Source of the DNA: an uncultured Hyphomonas sp.
Lineage (GTDB): Bacteria > Pseudomonadota > Alphaproteobacteria > Caulobacterales > Hyphomonadaceae
Length of the DNA: 64,000 nucleotides
Direction of reading: 5' to 3'
NCBI RefSeq assembly: GCF_963678875.1
Contig: NZ_OY787456.1
Location: forward strand, 434,001-498,000
How positions within the stretch are numbered: the first letter of the stretch is position 1; the number at the start of each line of letters is the position of its first letter. Made by a program: the position numbers and the translations under genes. Of the stretch, positions 17,794 through 26,396 are shown piece after piece. Under the pieces are notes generated by a model. That model searched no databases, was not told where the DNA came from, and saw only the letters and a program-made list of their open reading frames with translations.

Positions 17794-18690
17794 ATGGAAC
17801 TCTGGATCCCGGTCACCCTTGCGGCGGCTTTCTCCCAGAATTTGCGCAATGCGCTGCAGAAGACGCTGAAGGGCCGCCTCTCGACATGGGGCGCGACAGC
17901 CAGCCGTTTTGTCTTTGCGGCGCCGCTGGCCGTGCTGTTCTTCTTCGCCTTGCGAGGTGCAACAGGGCAGGGCGTCGGCGTGCCGCCGGGCAGCTTCTAT
18001 GCCTGGGGCATGGTCGGCGGGCTCGCGCAGATCATCGCGACGGGCTTGCTGATCCATCTCTTCTCCTACACGAACTTTGCCGTGGCCACCGCCTTCACCA
18101 AGACAGAGCCGCTGCAGACGGCCCTGTTCGGCATCGTCCTTCTGGGGGACCGGCTGACAGGCGGGGCGGCGGTCGCCATCCTGATCAGCCTGCTGGGCGT
18201 GATCCTCGTCTCCATGCCGGGCGGTGAGGGAAAGGCGCGTTTCCGGATCGACAGCAAGGTCTGGATCGGCGTGCTCTCCGGCGGCCTGTTCGGCCTCTCC
18301 GCCGTGGCGTATCGCGGGGCATCGCTCTCGTTGCCGGAAGGCGGCGTGGTGCTGCGGGCGTCCGCCTCGCTTGCCTTCGTGACGGTGTTCCAGGCGGTCA
18401 CCATCCTCCTCTGGCTGGCCTGGCGGGAACGTGGGCAGGTGGCACATCTCGTGCGGGCCTGGCGCACCGCCTCGCTGGTGGGCGTAACCGGCATGCTTGG
18501 CTCGCTCGGCTGGTTCACAGCGTTCACGCTGGAAAATGCCGCCCATGTGCGGGCCGTGGGGCAGGTGGAGGTCATCTTCACGCTGGCCATCTCGATCCTG
18601 TTCTTCCGCGAGAAAGTCACGCCGCGAGAGATCGCAGGTGTATTGCTTGTGGCCGCCGGTGTTGTCGCGCTGGTGCTTCTGGCGCATTGA
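17794..18690 (+). CDS. EamA/DMT-superfamily transporter
   Basis: A 298-residue membrane protein with ten predicted hydrophobic helices in two EamA repeats. Repeat ends show the usual pattern of a conserved Gly/Pro-rich helix (ATAFTKTEPLQTALFGIVLLGDRLT in the first half; RAVGQVEVIFTLAISILFFREK in the second). Family members export amino acids, nucleotides or other metabolites. It is 103 bases after leuA but separated by a strong hairpin. Role in leucine metabolism is possible but not shown. Confidence 0.85.
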   Translation: MELWIPVTLAAAFSQNLRNALQKTLKGRLSTWGATASRFVFAAPLAVLFFFALRGATGQGVGVPPGSFYAWGMVGGLAQIIATGLLIHLFSYTNFAVATAFTKTEPLQTALFGIVLLGDRLTGGAAVAILISLLGVILVSMPGGEGKARFRIDSKVWIGVLSGGLFGLSAVAYRGASLSLPEGGVVLRASASLAFVTVFQAVTILLWLAWRERGQVAHLVRAWRTASLVGVTGMLGSLGWFTAFTLENAAHVRAVGQVEVIFTLAISILFFREKVTPREIAGVLLVAAGVVALVLLAH

Positions 18691-18722
18691 GGACTTTGTA
18701 GTCCGGAAGACAGGAGACAGGC

Positions 18723-19805
18723 ATGGCGGAAGGCTGTTCGGTGCCCATCATGGATCGCGCCTGGGTGCGCGAAGCGGTGCAGAAGATCAATGCGGATTTC
18801 AACCGCTCTGCCGACACGCACCTGATCAAGGTGGACCTGCCGGCCTTCCCGGACCAGACGCTCTACCTCAAAGACGAGTCGATTCACCCGTCCGGCAGCC
18901 TGAAGCACCGGCTGGCGCGGTCGCTTTATCTCTATGGTCTCTGCAACGGGCATATCGGGCCGGACACGGTGATCGTGGAATGCTCGTCCGGCTCGACCGC
19001 CGTATCGGAAGCCTATTTCGCGCGCCTTCTGGGCCTGCGCTTCATCGCCGTCATGCCGAAGGGGACGGCGCCGTCAAAAATCGAGAAGATCACCTTCTAT
19101 GGCGGCGAGCCACATGAGGTGGCACCTGGCGACATCTATGCCGAGGCCGAGCGGCTGGCCTGCGAGGCGGGCGGCCATTTCATGGACCAGTTCACCTATG
19201 CCGAACGGGTGACCGACTGGCGCGGCAACAACTCCATCGCCGACAGCCTGTTCGCGCAGCTGGCCCTCGAAGACCACGCGATCCCCGACTGGGTGGTGAT
19301 GAGCGCCGGCACCGGCGGCACGTCGGCCACGATCGGGCGCTACATCCGCTATCGCTGTGACCTTGCCGCGAAGACGCAGCTTTGCGTGGCGGATCCGGAA
19401 AACTCTGTCTTCTACGATCATTACCGCACCGGTGACCCGTCGCTGAAGATCAACGCCAAGTCTCGCATCGAAGGCATCGGCCGTCCGCGGGTCGAGGCCT
19501 CGTTCCAGCCTCGCGTCATCGACCGGATGATGCAGGTGCCGGATGCCGCCTCCATCGCGACGATCCACTGGCTGGAAAAGGTGCTGGGTCGCAAATGCGG
19601 CGGGTCGACGGGAACGAATGTCTGGGCCGCGCTTCAACTGATGAGCGATATGCGCGCGGCCGGGCAGGCTGGCTCTGTGGCGACACTGATCTGCGATGGT
19701 GGCGAGCGCTATCTCGACACCTGTTACAATCCGGACTGGATCGCGCGGGAAGGCCTTGAGCTGGCGCCGCACACGCAATGGCTGGCGGCGACCGCAGGCG
19801 TCTGA
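18723..19805 (+). CDS. Cds1-like L-cysteine desulfhydrase / PLP-dependent cysteine synthase family protein
   Basis: A 360-residue fold-type II PLP enzyme. The sequence HPSGSLKHRLARSLYLYGLCNG (split here at Lys61, the expected Schiff-base residue), the phosphate-binding SSGSTAVSEAYFARLLGL, DQFTYAERVTDWRGNNSIA and SAGTGGTSATIGRYIRY follow the mycobacterial Cds1 (Rv3684) type closely. Cds1 degrades cysteine to H2S, pyruvate and ammonia. CysK/CysM-like synthesis is the alternative, but the ADTHLIKVDLP and DWRGNN features favour Cds1. It starts 32 bases after the EamA gene and may be co-transcribed, which would couple cysteine removal with export. Confidence 0.85.
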   Translation: MAEGCSVPIMDRAWVREAVQKINADFNRSADTHLIKVDLPAFPDQTLYLKDESIHPSGSLKHRLARSLYLYGLCNGHIGPDTVIVECSSGSTAVSEAYFARLLGLRFIAVMPKGTAPSKIEKITFYGGEPHEVAPGDIYAEAERLACEAGGHFMDQFTYAERVTDWRGNNSIADSLFAQLALEDHAIPDWVVMSAGTGGTSATIGRYIRYRCDLAAKTQLCVADPENSVFYDHYRTGDPSLKINAKSRIEGIGRPRVEASFQPRVIDRMMQVPDAASIATIHWLEKVLGRKCGGSTGTNVWAALQLMSDMRAAGQAGSVATLICDGGERYLDTCYNPDWIAREGLELAPHTQWLAATAGV

Positions 19806-19916
19806 CGCGGGCGTCTGCGTCATTCAGGGACGGGCCGCATGTAACTTTTCTGCGCTGAACCGGGGCAGCCGCGTGTGATTTTGGGACGTGGCGCGCAAAG
19901 CAACGCCGAAAAGCGG

Positions 19917-20126
19917 TCAGCTTTCGGCGGGGCCCGGTCCGGCCGCCTTGCGGGCTTCTTCCTCGCGAATGCGGGCGATCAGGGCTTCGAATTTGTCGGG
20001 AACGGGTTCCTGAAGCAGGGATTCGAAGGTTTTCTGCAAGGCAGAACTGAGAGCCTGAGAGGCACCGCCGGGGAGTTCTTCCGGTGGTCCCTCGGGCCGG
20101 TTCTTGTCCTGAGAATTGTCCTTCAT
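19917..20126 (-). CDS. nepR: NepR-family anti-sigma factor
   Basis: A 69-residue protein whose C-terminal half, ALQKTFESLLQEPVPDKFEALIARI, matches the NepR core (two helices with EPVPDxF between). NepR binds and holds the general-stress sigma factor EcfG until phosphorylated PhyR takes it away. Start at ATG 20126 with AAGAGA upstream; a longer frame from 20213 adds residues that are not family-like. Unusually, neither ecfG nor phyR is next to it, and I see no GGAAC-type EcfG promoter upstream. It may be an extra, unlinked copy. Confidence 0.75.
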   Translation of the reverse strand: MKDNSQDKNRPEGPPEELPGGASQALSSALQKTFESLLQEPVPDKFEALIARIREEEARKAAGPGPAES

Positions 20127-20836
20127 GAGATCTCTTCCCGGATACGCCAAACGCACTGCTTCCCTATTAGGCATATCACTGGGGATCAATATCAGGCGCC
20201 CGGATGATCGCAACCAGAATTTGCGCGATTATGGCGCTCTGCCCGGATTTGGGGGCTCGAAACCCGCCGGCAGAGGATTTTCCGGCGCATTTTGAAATTT
20301 TGAACCTGTAGTAGTTACAGCACAAATGGAGGTTTCTGCCGGATGTCGGGTTTAGGACCTGATATAAAGATTACATTTGTAGAAATATCGCTTCGTATTG
20401 CACGAATGACGCACGGGATGGGCCGTCCTGAGGTGGGCGGCGCAGAAAATGGCAGCCTTCGTGCCGAATGCGAATCTCTTGGGGGTGCCTGTCCGGCCAG
20501 TTTTTTGCGCACCCGAAGCCGCCCGGTGATGCGGATCAAAGGCCCGGATGCCTGATGCATGGCGTTCAAATCCGGTGCCCTTGCAGGCGGATGACCGGGG
20601 CGTCGGCCAAATCTCCCATCCTGCCACCCTGCCGGCGGTGAAAAGCCTTCTCTGGCGGCCCGGCATGGAAAACCGGGTGATCCGGCAAATTTCATCTATT
20701 CCTTCAACCGTAACTCCATCCCCCTGTGTCAGAACGGGCCGTAACGATGTGGCACGCCCAATGTGCCGGATTGAGCAAACGACCTTGCCTGAGCGGGCGC
20801 AAAGACCTGCCTGGCAACCAACAGGGTGATGAAAAC
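20127..20836. other. 710-base intergenic region between nepR and the tacA-like gene
   Basis: No convincing gene. A 70-codon frame at 20343-20555 has a GGAGG 11 bases before its ATG but no recognisable protein features. Small inverted repeats are CTGTA/TACAG (20306-20320) and GGCAC/GTGCC (20751-20767). The second is 69 bases ahead of the tacA-like start and may be an operator. The length is unusual for this compact genome and may include untranslated leaders of both divergent genes. Confidence 0.4.
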
Positions 20837-22303
20837 ATGGCAAAGACGGTCCTCGTTATTGATGACGATCCGACGCAGCGCCGCCTGCTTCAGGCGGCTG
20901 TGGAGAAGGCGGGCTTTGCCTGCCGCACGGCGCCGGATGGCGAAGCCGGCATCGCGTTGGCTGCGGACCCGAAGGATGGCATCGACGTCGTTCTTCTGGA
21001 CCTGACCATGCCAGGCCTGTCAGGGATGGAAACGCTGGAGCGTCTGGCCGCGAAACGTCAGGACCTGCCGGTGATCATGCTGACGGCGACCAGCGGAATC
21101 GATACGATCGTCCAGTCCATGCGCGGCGGCGCCGTCGACTTCATCGTGAAGCCGGCCAATCCGGAGCGTGTGGTCGTCAGCATCCGGAACGCCCTGAAGA
21201 TGCAATCGCTGACCGGTGAGGTGAAACGCCTCGCCCGCAAGGCAGAAGGCGGCATGGCGTTCGACGACATGATTGCCTCGGCCGCGCCGATGCGTCAGGT
21301 GATCCGCCTGGCTGAGCGCGCCGCCGTCTCTGATATCCCGGTCCTCATTCTCGGTGAAAGCGGTGTTGGTAAGGAAGTTGTCGCCCGCTGTATTCAGGGG
21401 GCCTCGACCCGGGTCGGCAAGCCGTTCGTTACCGTGAACTGCGGGGCCATTCCGGAAAACCTGGTCGAGTCGATCCTGTTCGGCCACGAGAAGGGCGCCT
21501 TTACCGGTGCCGTGTCGAAGGCACTCGGCAAGTTCGTTGAGGCCGATGGCGGTACGCTGTTCCTTGACGAGGTTGGCGAACTGCCGCTCGACGCGCAGGT
21601 GAAACTGCTGCGTGCCCTGCAGGAAGGCGAGGTTGATGCTGTCGGCTCGCGTCGTCCGACGAAAGTAGACGTACGGATCATCTCCGCCACCAACCGTGAC
21701 CTGTCCCAGCAGGTGGCCGAGGGCACGTTCCGCGAAGACCTGTTCTACCGCCTCAACGTGTTCCCGATCGACATGCCGAGCCTGCGCGAACGCCGCGACG
21801 ACATTCCGGCGCTGGTCGATCATTTCGTCGCCCGCTTCAATGCGAGCGAAGGCACGAAAGTGTCCGGCGTTGCCGACGACACGATGAAGATGCTCTACGC
21901 CTTCGACTGGCCGGGTAACGTCCGCCAGCTGGAGAATGCTGTCTTCCGCGCCGTGGTGCTGTGCGATGGCGACAAGCTGCGTCCGCAGGACTTCCCGCAG
22001 ATCTCCGGCCAGATGCCGGACATTGCCAGCCTGCCGGCTGCTCCTGTGGCAGCCTCAGCTGATGCGGCAGTCCCGGGTGTTGCCGGTGTGGCATCGGCTG
22101 GCGAGGGCCCGGTCTCCATCATGGATGCCGGTGGAGAGATGCGTGCCCTGCAGGATATTGAGCGCGACATCCTTCAGTATGCCATCGACTTCTATCAGGG
22201 CCACATGAGCGAAGTGTCCCGCCGTCTCGGCATCGGCCGTTCGACGCTTTACCGCAAGGTGCGCGAGTACGACCTCGACATGCACGAGCGCGAAGCAAGC
22301 TAA
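20837..22303 (+). CDS. tacA: Sigma-54-dependent response regulator, TacA-like
   Basis: A 488-residue NtrC-family activator: receiver domain (Asp10-Asp11 pocket, phospho-acceptor Asp55 in VVLLDLTMPG), AAA+ domain with Walker A GESGVGKE near 172, the sigma-54 contact loop GAFTGA in FGHEKGAFTGA, and LFLDEVGELP (Walker B), then an Ala/Val/Pro-rich linker of about 45 residues and a Fis-type helix-turn-helix (SEVSRRLGIGRSTLYRKV). The length and domain layout match Caulobacter TacA, which activates stalk and polarity genes downstream of the ShkA-ShpA phosphorelay. Start at ATG 20837; no histidine kinase gene is adjacent. The TacA assignment rests on overall similarity recalled by eye. Confidence 0.85.
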   Translation: MAKTVLVIDDDPTQRRLLQAAVEKAGFACRTAPDGEAGIALAADPKDGIDVVLLDLTMPGLSGMETLERLAAKRQDLPVIMLTATSGIDTIVQSMRGGAVDFIVKPANPERVVVSIRNALKMQSLTGEVKRLARKAEGGMAFDDMIASAAPMRQVIRLAERAAVSDIPVLILGESGVGKEVVARCIQGASTRVGKPFVTVNCGAIPENLVESILFGHEKGAFTGAVSKALGKFVEADGGTLFLDEVGELPLDAQVKLLRALQEGEVDAVGSRRPTKVDVRIISATNRDLSQQVAEGTFREDLFYRLNVFPIDMPSLRERRDDIPALVDHFVARFNASEGTKVSGVADDTMKMLYAFDWPGNVRQLENAVFRAVVLCDGDKLRPQDFPQISGQMPDIASLPAAPVAASADAAVPGVAGVASAGEGPVSIMDAGGEMRALQDIERDILQYAIDFYQGHMSEVSRRLGIGRSTLYRKVREYDLDMHEREAS

Positions 22304-22321
22304 GCCTTTTTTGATCCGTCA

Positions 22322-22349
22322 GAGACCGCCTCAGCCCTGGGGCGGTCTC
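22322..22349. terminator. Hairpin between the convergent tacA-like and MarR-GNAT genes
   Basis: GAGACCGCC (22322-22330) pairs perfectly with GGCGGTCTC (22341-22349) around a 10-base loop that contains the stop of the minus-strand gene. No U-tract follows on either strand. As it sits between convergent genes it may end transcription in both directions. Confidence 0.45.
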
Positions 22350-23308
22350 GACAGGTCGAAGGACATCGCCACATCGCAGCGCGCATAGCGTTTGCCGTAG
22401 CGCTCCATGATGTCTGCGTCGTGGACGAAGCCTGCCTTTTCATAGAGATGGATGGCGGCCGCGCACTTCCTGTTGGTCAGCAGGAACAGATTGCCGATGG
22501 GCAGCTGCCGGGCGCGTTCGATCGTTCGCTGCAGGAGGAAGTCCCCGGCCTTCAGGCCGCGGGCACTGGCGCGCACGCCCATCTTGGTCAGTTCGAATGT
22601 GTCGCCGTCCACCGGCATCAGGGCGCAGGTGCCGATGATGCCGAGCCCTGCCGCCTCGATGAACAGGATGTCGCCGCCCCGGTCGATGATCATCTCGCGC
22701 GGATGCTCGATGATCTCGATATCCTTGTCCTCCAGCGTGAACATATCCTCCACCCATTCCCGGGTGATGGCGTCGAACTCAGGCGCGAGCCGGTCGTCAT
22801 ACTCGACCAGTCTCAGCGCCGGACCTGCGCCTTCATCGAGAATCCGGTCGTGCAGGGAGCGTTCCTGAAGCGCTTCTTCGACACGTCCGATCTGGGTCAG
22901 GAAATCGGCGTCCGGTCCCTCGCAGAGGCGCTGGGCCGCGCGGCGGACCTGGGGCCAGAGGTCCCGCTTCAATTCATCCACCAGCGCTTCGCCTTCCGGC
23001 GTCAGGCGGATCTGCTTCTGGCGGCTGTCGCCCTCTACCGGTGAGACAGTGGTCAGCCCCATCTTCTGCAAGGCGTTGTGAATGCGGGTAACGGCGGGCT
23101 GGCTGATGCCGACGGCTTCCACCGCTTCGCTGACGCTGAGCGGGCCATAGGTGGCAAGGGCTGCCAGCAGCGGGAAATGCGTGCCTTGTATGGGCAGGCC
23201 CCGGTCGGCAAACACTTTCGTCGCGTCGGCCTGCATCCGCTCCGCCAGCCGCTTCAGCCGGCTGCCGAGCGCAAGCGGTCCCATCTCAGCCAGAACGTCT
23301 CGCGCCAT
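22331..23308 (-). CDS. MarR-GNAT fusion: MarR-type DNA-binding plus acetyltransferase domain
   Basis: A 325-residue two-domain protein. Residues about 15-150 are a MarR winged helix (PLSVSEAVEAVGISQPAVTR, then LTTVSPVEGDSRQKQIRLT, the wing). Residues about 165-315 are a GNAT acetyltransferase fold: FIEAAGLGIIGTCALMP, then KMGVRASARGLKAGDFLLQRT (the acetyl-CoA loop) and LFLLTNRKCAAAIHLYEKAGF. Such fusions are a known architecture with largely unknown substrates. An imperfect palindrome in its own promoter suggests autoregulation. It is convergent with the tacA-like gene and shares strand with the MFS gene downstream in the window, which is 82 bases upstream of its start. Confidence 0.88.
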   Translation of the reverse strand: MARDVLAEMGPLALGSRLKRLAERMQADATKVFADRGLPIQGTHFPLLAALATYGPLSVSEAVEAVGISQPAVTRIHNALQKMGLTTVSPVEGDSRQKQIRLTPEGEALVDELKRDLWPQVRRAAQRLCEGPDADFLTQIGRVEEALQERSLHDRILDEGAGPALRLVEYDDRLAPEFDAITREWVEDMFTLEDKDIEIIEHPREMIIDRGGDILFIEAAGLGIIGTCALMPVDGDTFELTKMGVRASARGLKAGDFLLQRTIERARQLPIGNLFLLTNRKCAAAIHLYEKAGFVHDADIMERYGKRYARCDVAMSFDLSRPPQG

Positions 23309-23336
23309 GCCTCTCTCCTTTTGATTAGCATGATAT

Positions 23337-23365
23337 ATAACGAGTTATGTAAATGGGTTTGTCAA
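23337..23365 (-). promoter_or_regulatory. Promoter and MarR-type operator of the MarR-GNAT gene
   Basis: On the minus strand TTGACA (23365-23360) is a consensus -35. Downstream, in the -10 region, lies ATAAC-GA-GTTAT (23337-23348), an inverted repeat embedded in AT-rich DNA. A good AAGGAGAG precedes the ATG at 23308. MarR dimers typically bind such short palindromes over their own promoter. Confidence 0.5.
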
Positions 23366-23390
23366 GCCGCCGGGACTGAATTGAACGCGT

Positions 23391-24593
23391 TCAGGGCGCG
23401 TCTTCGATGGAACTGGCGACCGTGGCGGGTGTGGGCCGTGTCACGGCGGTCACGGCAAGGCCAGCGCCTGCGGCCAGAACCATCAGCCAGTAGATCTGCG
23501 TCTGCGCCTCTGCGCCGCCGGGCGCAAGCGCGTCATAGGCGAGGCCCGACAGGAAGGTGGACAGCGCCAGGATCGGCCCGAAGACCAGCGCACCGTTCAC
23601 GGCATAGGCGAGCGGCAAGCGCTCATCGGGAAGCGCTTGTTGCAGAAAGCGCATGGTCGCGAGGTGGGTCAGCGCGAAGGAGGCCGCGTGCAGCGTCTGA
23701 AACATGGCGGCAATGGCCACCGGCAGGACGAACCCCGCTGCCGTCCAGCGGATCATCGCGCCCAGTCCGCCCAGCCAGAGCAGGCCGACGGCGCTAAAGC
23801 CGCGCAGCAGCCGTCCGGAAAGGAGCAGCAGCCCGATCTCCGTCACTACGCCCACCGCCCAGAGTGCACCAATGCTGGAGCCCGAGATGCCCTGCGACAC
23901 CCAGATCACGGACGAGAAGGCGTAATAGACGCCATGGCTGGCCTGGATCAGCGCGGCGGCCAGAATGAAGGCGAAGAGGGCTGGCAGGCGGTAGAGCGAG
24001 AAACCCTCCGCAAAAGTGCTGAGAATGGTCCGCTTTGGCAGCACCTGCCGGGCGCCCTGCCGTGTGAACAGCGGCGCAATCGTCGCCAGCAGGGCCGCGA
24101 TGAGGAGGTAGGTCAGGATGCCGTCGGGCCCGAACGCCGACAGGGCGGCCCCGCCTGCAAGGTTCGCCACGACAAAGGCGAGCGAGGCGATGGCGCGGCC
24201 CTGCCCGTAATCCGGCCGGGCATTCCGTGTGCCGTAGATCAGCACCGCTTCGAACAGGGGACCGGACACATTGGTTGCGCTGTAGATTGCGACACAGACG
24301 AGGAAGGCGGCGGCCTGCGGCAGGTCCGGGAAGATGAGCGCATAGCCCGCGAGGCAGACGGCCATCGTGCCGGCCAGCGTGGCGCGCAGGCCATGCGACT
24401 GTGCGCGGCCCGCGGCGAGCGGCCCGGCAAAGATGCGGATTAGTGCGGCGAGCGTGCCTGCCCCGGCGATTTCCGCGCCCGACATGCCGCCGGCCTTCTC
24501 CATCCAGACCGGCAGGTAAGGCAGGTTTGCGCCAAGTACGAGGTTGACGGCGCCGGCCGAAAGCGAGGCCCGCCAGGCGTCGTTCAGGCCCAT
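23391..24593 (-). CDS. Major facilitator superfamily transporter
   Basis: A 400-residue protein with about twelve hydrophobic helices and MFS features: a short loop after helix 2 (FAGPLAAGRAQSHGLR, a degenerate motif A) and a mirror-image second half. It resembles the HcaT/MFS_1-like permease group (N-terminal LGANLPYLPVWMEKAGG). The substrate is unknown. It ends 82 bases before the MarR-GNAT start, same strand, and could be controlled with it. Confidence 0.8.
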   Translation of the reverse strand: MGLNDAWRASLSAGAVNLVLGANLPYLPVWMEKAGGMSGAEIAGAGTLAALIRIFAGPLAAGRAQSHGLRATLAGTMAVCLAGYALIFPDLPQAAAFLVCVAIYSATNVSGPLFEAVLIYGTRNARPDYGQGRAIASLAFVVANLAGGAALSAFGPDGILTYLLIAALLATIAPLFTRQGARQVLPKRTILSTFAEGFSLYRLPALFAFILAAALIQASHGVYYAFSSVIWVSQGISGSSIGALWAVGVVTEIGLLLLSGRLLRGFSAVGLLWLGGLGAMIRWTAAGFVLPVAIAAMFQTLHAASFALTHLATMRFLQQALPDERLPLAYAVNGALVFGPILALSTFLSGLAYDALAPGGAEAQTQIYWLMVLAAGAGLAVTAVTRPTPATVASSIEDAP

Positions 24594-24735
24594 CTGTCAG
24601 GCCTGCAGGAGAGGAATGGGCCGGTTTGCATGTCTGGAGTCCGCAACCGTTTTGGAGGATCGAATCCGCACTACTCCGGTTGGAGCGGCCGGGATAGCGG
24701 AAATCGGCCGTGTCCGGAAAAATCAGCAGCGGTCT

Positions 24736-25644
24736 TCAGGCAGGTGTTGCGGCCAGCCGTTCCTTGATGACCTCACCAACTTTCCTTGCATCGGCTTCGC
24801 GCGGGCTGCCGGCCCGCCAGGCGATGCCGATCCGGCGGCCGATCACCGGGCGCACAAACTCCCGCACGGCCACGTCACTGCCGACATTCAGCCCGTGTTC
24901 CACCGCCAGTTTTGGCAATAGCGACACGCCGAGGCCGCCGGCGATCATGTTGACCAGCGTGCCGAGCGAGGTGGCAGCCACCTGGTCCTTCCGGGCGCCC
25001 GTCCGCATGCGGCAGATGGAGAGCGCATGGTCACGCAGGCAGTGGCCGTCCTCCAGCAGCAGGAGGTTTTCGTCGGCCAGGTCTTCCGGGGCGAGCCCGT
25101 TCTTTTTTGCCAGCGGGTGATTTGCCGGGGCAGCGAACAGGAACTCGTCGTCGAAGAGAGTCATGGTCTCGATGCCGGGCGTGTCCCAGGGCAGCGCGAT
25201 CAGGGCGGCGTCCAGCGTGCGGGTGCGCAACTGGTCGATCAGGCGGCCCGTCTTGTCTTCATGCAGGTAGAGCTTCAGCTCCGGATAGGCCGCATTCAGC
25301 GCCCGCACGGTCTGCGGCAGCACGAAAGGGGCGATGGTCGGGATGGCGCCGAGGTGGAAGGGGCCGGTCAGCAGGGCGCCGGCGCTTTGTACGGCCTGCA
25401 CCAGCGCGTGGGCATCGTTCAGCAGGGCGGAGGCGCGGGCGAGGGCGATCTCGCCGGCATGGGTGAGGCTGGCGCCGCGGGCCTCGCGCTCGGCCAGTTT
25501 CACGCCCAGCAGGTCTTCCAGTTCGCGGATCCCGGCTGACAGGGTGGGCTGGGTCACATGGCAGGCCTCCGCCGCGCGCGAAAAGGAGCCGGTTTCGCCG
25601 AGGGCGACCAGGAACTGCAACTGGCGGAGTGTCGGTATGATCAT
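24736..25644 (-). CDS. oxyR: Hydrogen-peroxide sensing LysR-type regulator OxyR
   Basis: A 302-residue LysR-family protein with the N-terminal winged helix (LRQLQFLVALGETGSFSRAA...VTQPTLSAGIRELEDLLG) and a substrate-like domain. The redox switch is visible in LLEDGHCLRDHALSIC, with Cys202 and Cys211 at the same 9-residue separation as Cys199 and Cys208 in E. coli OxyR. Oxidation to a disulfide by H2O2 changes DNA binding. An ATAG-N7-CTAT half-site overlaps its start codon, so autoregulation is likely. No catalase or peroxidase gene is adjacent. Confidence 0.93.
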   Translation of the reverse strand: MIIPTLRQLQFLVALGETGSFSRAAEACHVTQPTLSAGIRELEDLLGVKLAEREARGASLTHAGEIALARASALLNDAHALVQAVQSAGALLTGPFHLGAIPTIAPFVLPQTVRALNAAYPELKLYLHEDKTGRLIDQLRTRTLDAALIALPWDTPGIETMTLFDDEFLFAAPANHPLAKKNGLAPEDLADENLLLLEDGHCLRDHALSICRMRTGARKDQVAATSLGTLVNMIAGGLGVSLLPKLAVEHGLNVGSDVAVREFVRPVIGRRIGIAWRAGSPREADARKVGEVIKERLAATPA

Positions 25645-25657
25645 AGGCTTGATCTAT
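25643..25657. promoter_or_regulatory. Candidate OxyR half-site at the oxyR start codon
   Basis: ATAG-N7-CTAT at 25643-25657 matches 9 of 10 fixed positions of an OxyR half-site (ATAGnTnnnAnCTAT) and covers the oxyR ATG. I see no second half-site at the usual spacing. Binding here would block oxyR translation-proximal transcription, as expected for LysR-type autorepression. Confidence 0.5.
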
Positions 25658-26240
25658 GGCGTAACCGCAATCCATCAAAATTTCTTTTTGTCGCATGCGG
25701 AAATTTTCAGCAACCGGAGATGCTAAAAAATTCTTATTAAAACAAGACGGTACGGCGATGTTCTGGCCCGTGATGCGCGGCGAAATAAGCCGCAGGTCGC
25801 TCGGGACGAAAAAAACTTCAGCCGAGGCGAGAAAAATTGGAACCGTTTGGCGCCCTCACACATACTGCTCTTGAACCGTTCGGGGCGGGATATCTCAACT
25901 CCCCACCCAAGACCCTCGTTTCGAACGGCGAAAATGGCCCGGCAAGCCGGAACAAGCGTCCGCCACCCATCAGGGCGCTCGGCACCGTCCCCCTCCCAAG
26001 CCAGAAGGCTTGCCGGGCCTATTTTCCTCCCTCACCGGACTTCGCCATGACGATAACGGACTTTCACCGGACCGTGCCTGGCCTATGCGTGCCGCAGGCG
26101 ATGCGCCGGTTTGACTACCGGGTGCCGAAGTCGATTGGGTGGCCGCGCAAAGTGAAACCAAGTTGCCGGAAGACCAATTCCCGGCCGCTGCGCAAAACGC
26201 AGGCTCCAAATGTTAAAAACTCAGTAACTTTTAATCTGCC

Positions 26241-26249
26241 TGTGGATAA
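26241..26249 (-). promoter_or_regulatory. DnaA-box consensus upstream of mraZ
   Basis: TGTGGATAA, the complement of the DnaA box TTATCCACA, is a perfect 9-of-9 match. A second, 8-of-9 match (TGTGGATAT) lies at 26371-26379 in the same orientation. GANTC sites for CcrM methylation occur at 26252-26256, 26274-26278 and 26383-26387. Together they could link dcw transcription to the replication cycle; a cluster too small for an origin. Confidence 0.5.
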
Positions 26250-26396
26250 CCGAGTCTGTTTCGGCATCGAGCTGATTCAAAAAGGAAATTCGGTCTCAGC
26301 CCATGCGATCCCACCGGATTGTTCCGCTTTGTTCACTATTCAGTCTCTTGGTGTTCCTGTGTGCGACTGTTGTGGATATTTCGATTCAAGCCTCTG

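Noticed and set aside
20127..20340. EcfG promoter (GGAAC...CGTT) ahead of nepR
   Set aside because: No GGAAC with properly spaced CGTT on the minus strand.
20343..20555. A 70-codon frame in the nepR-tacA gap
   Set aside because: The GGAGG is poorly spaced, and there is no recognisable domain or neighbour support.
20749..20767. Sigma-54 promoter (TGGCAC-N5-TTGC) ahead of the tacA-like gene
   Set aside because: The GG and GC elements are 12 rather than 10 bases apart.
25838..26130. RNase P RNA gene (rnpB), often upstream of mraZ
   Set aside because: Only a short TGAAAGTCCG-like match on the minus strand; the conserved GAGGAAAGTCC and 3' ACAGAA..GGCTTA elements are missing.
26221..26260. Replication origin near the DnaA box
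   Set aside because: Too few boxes, no AT-rich unwinding region of size, and no origin-linked genes.
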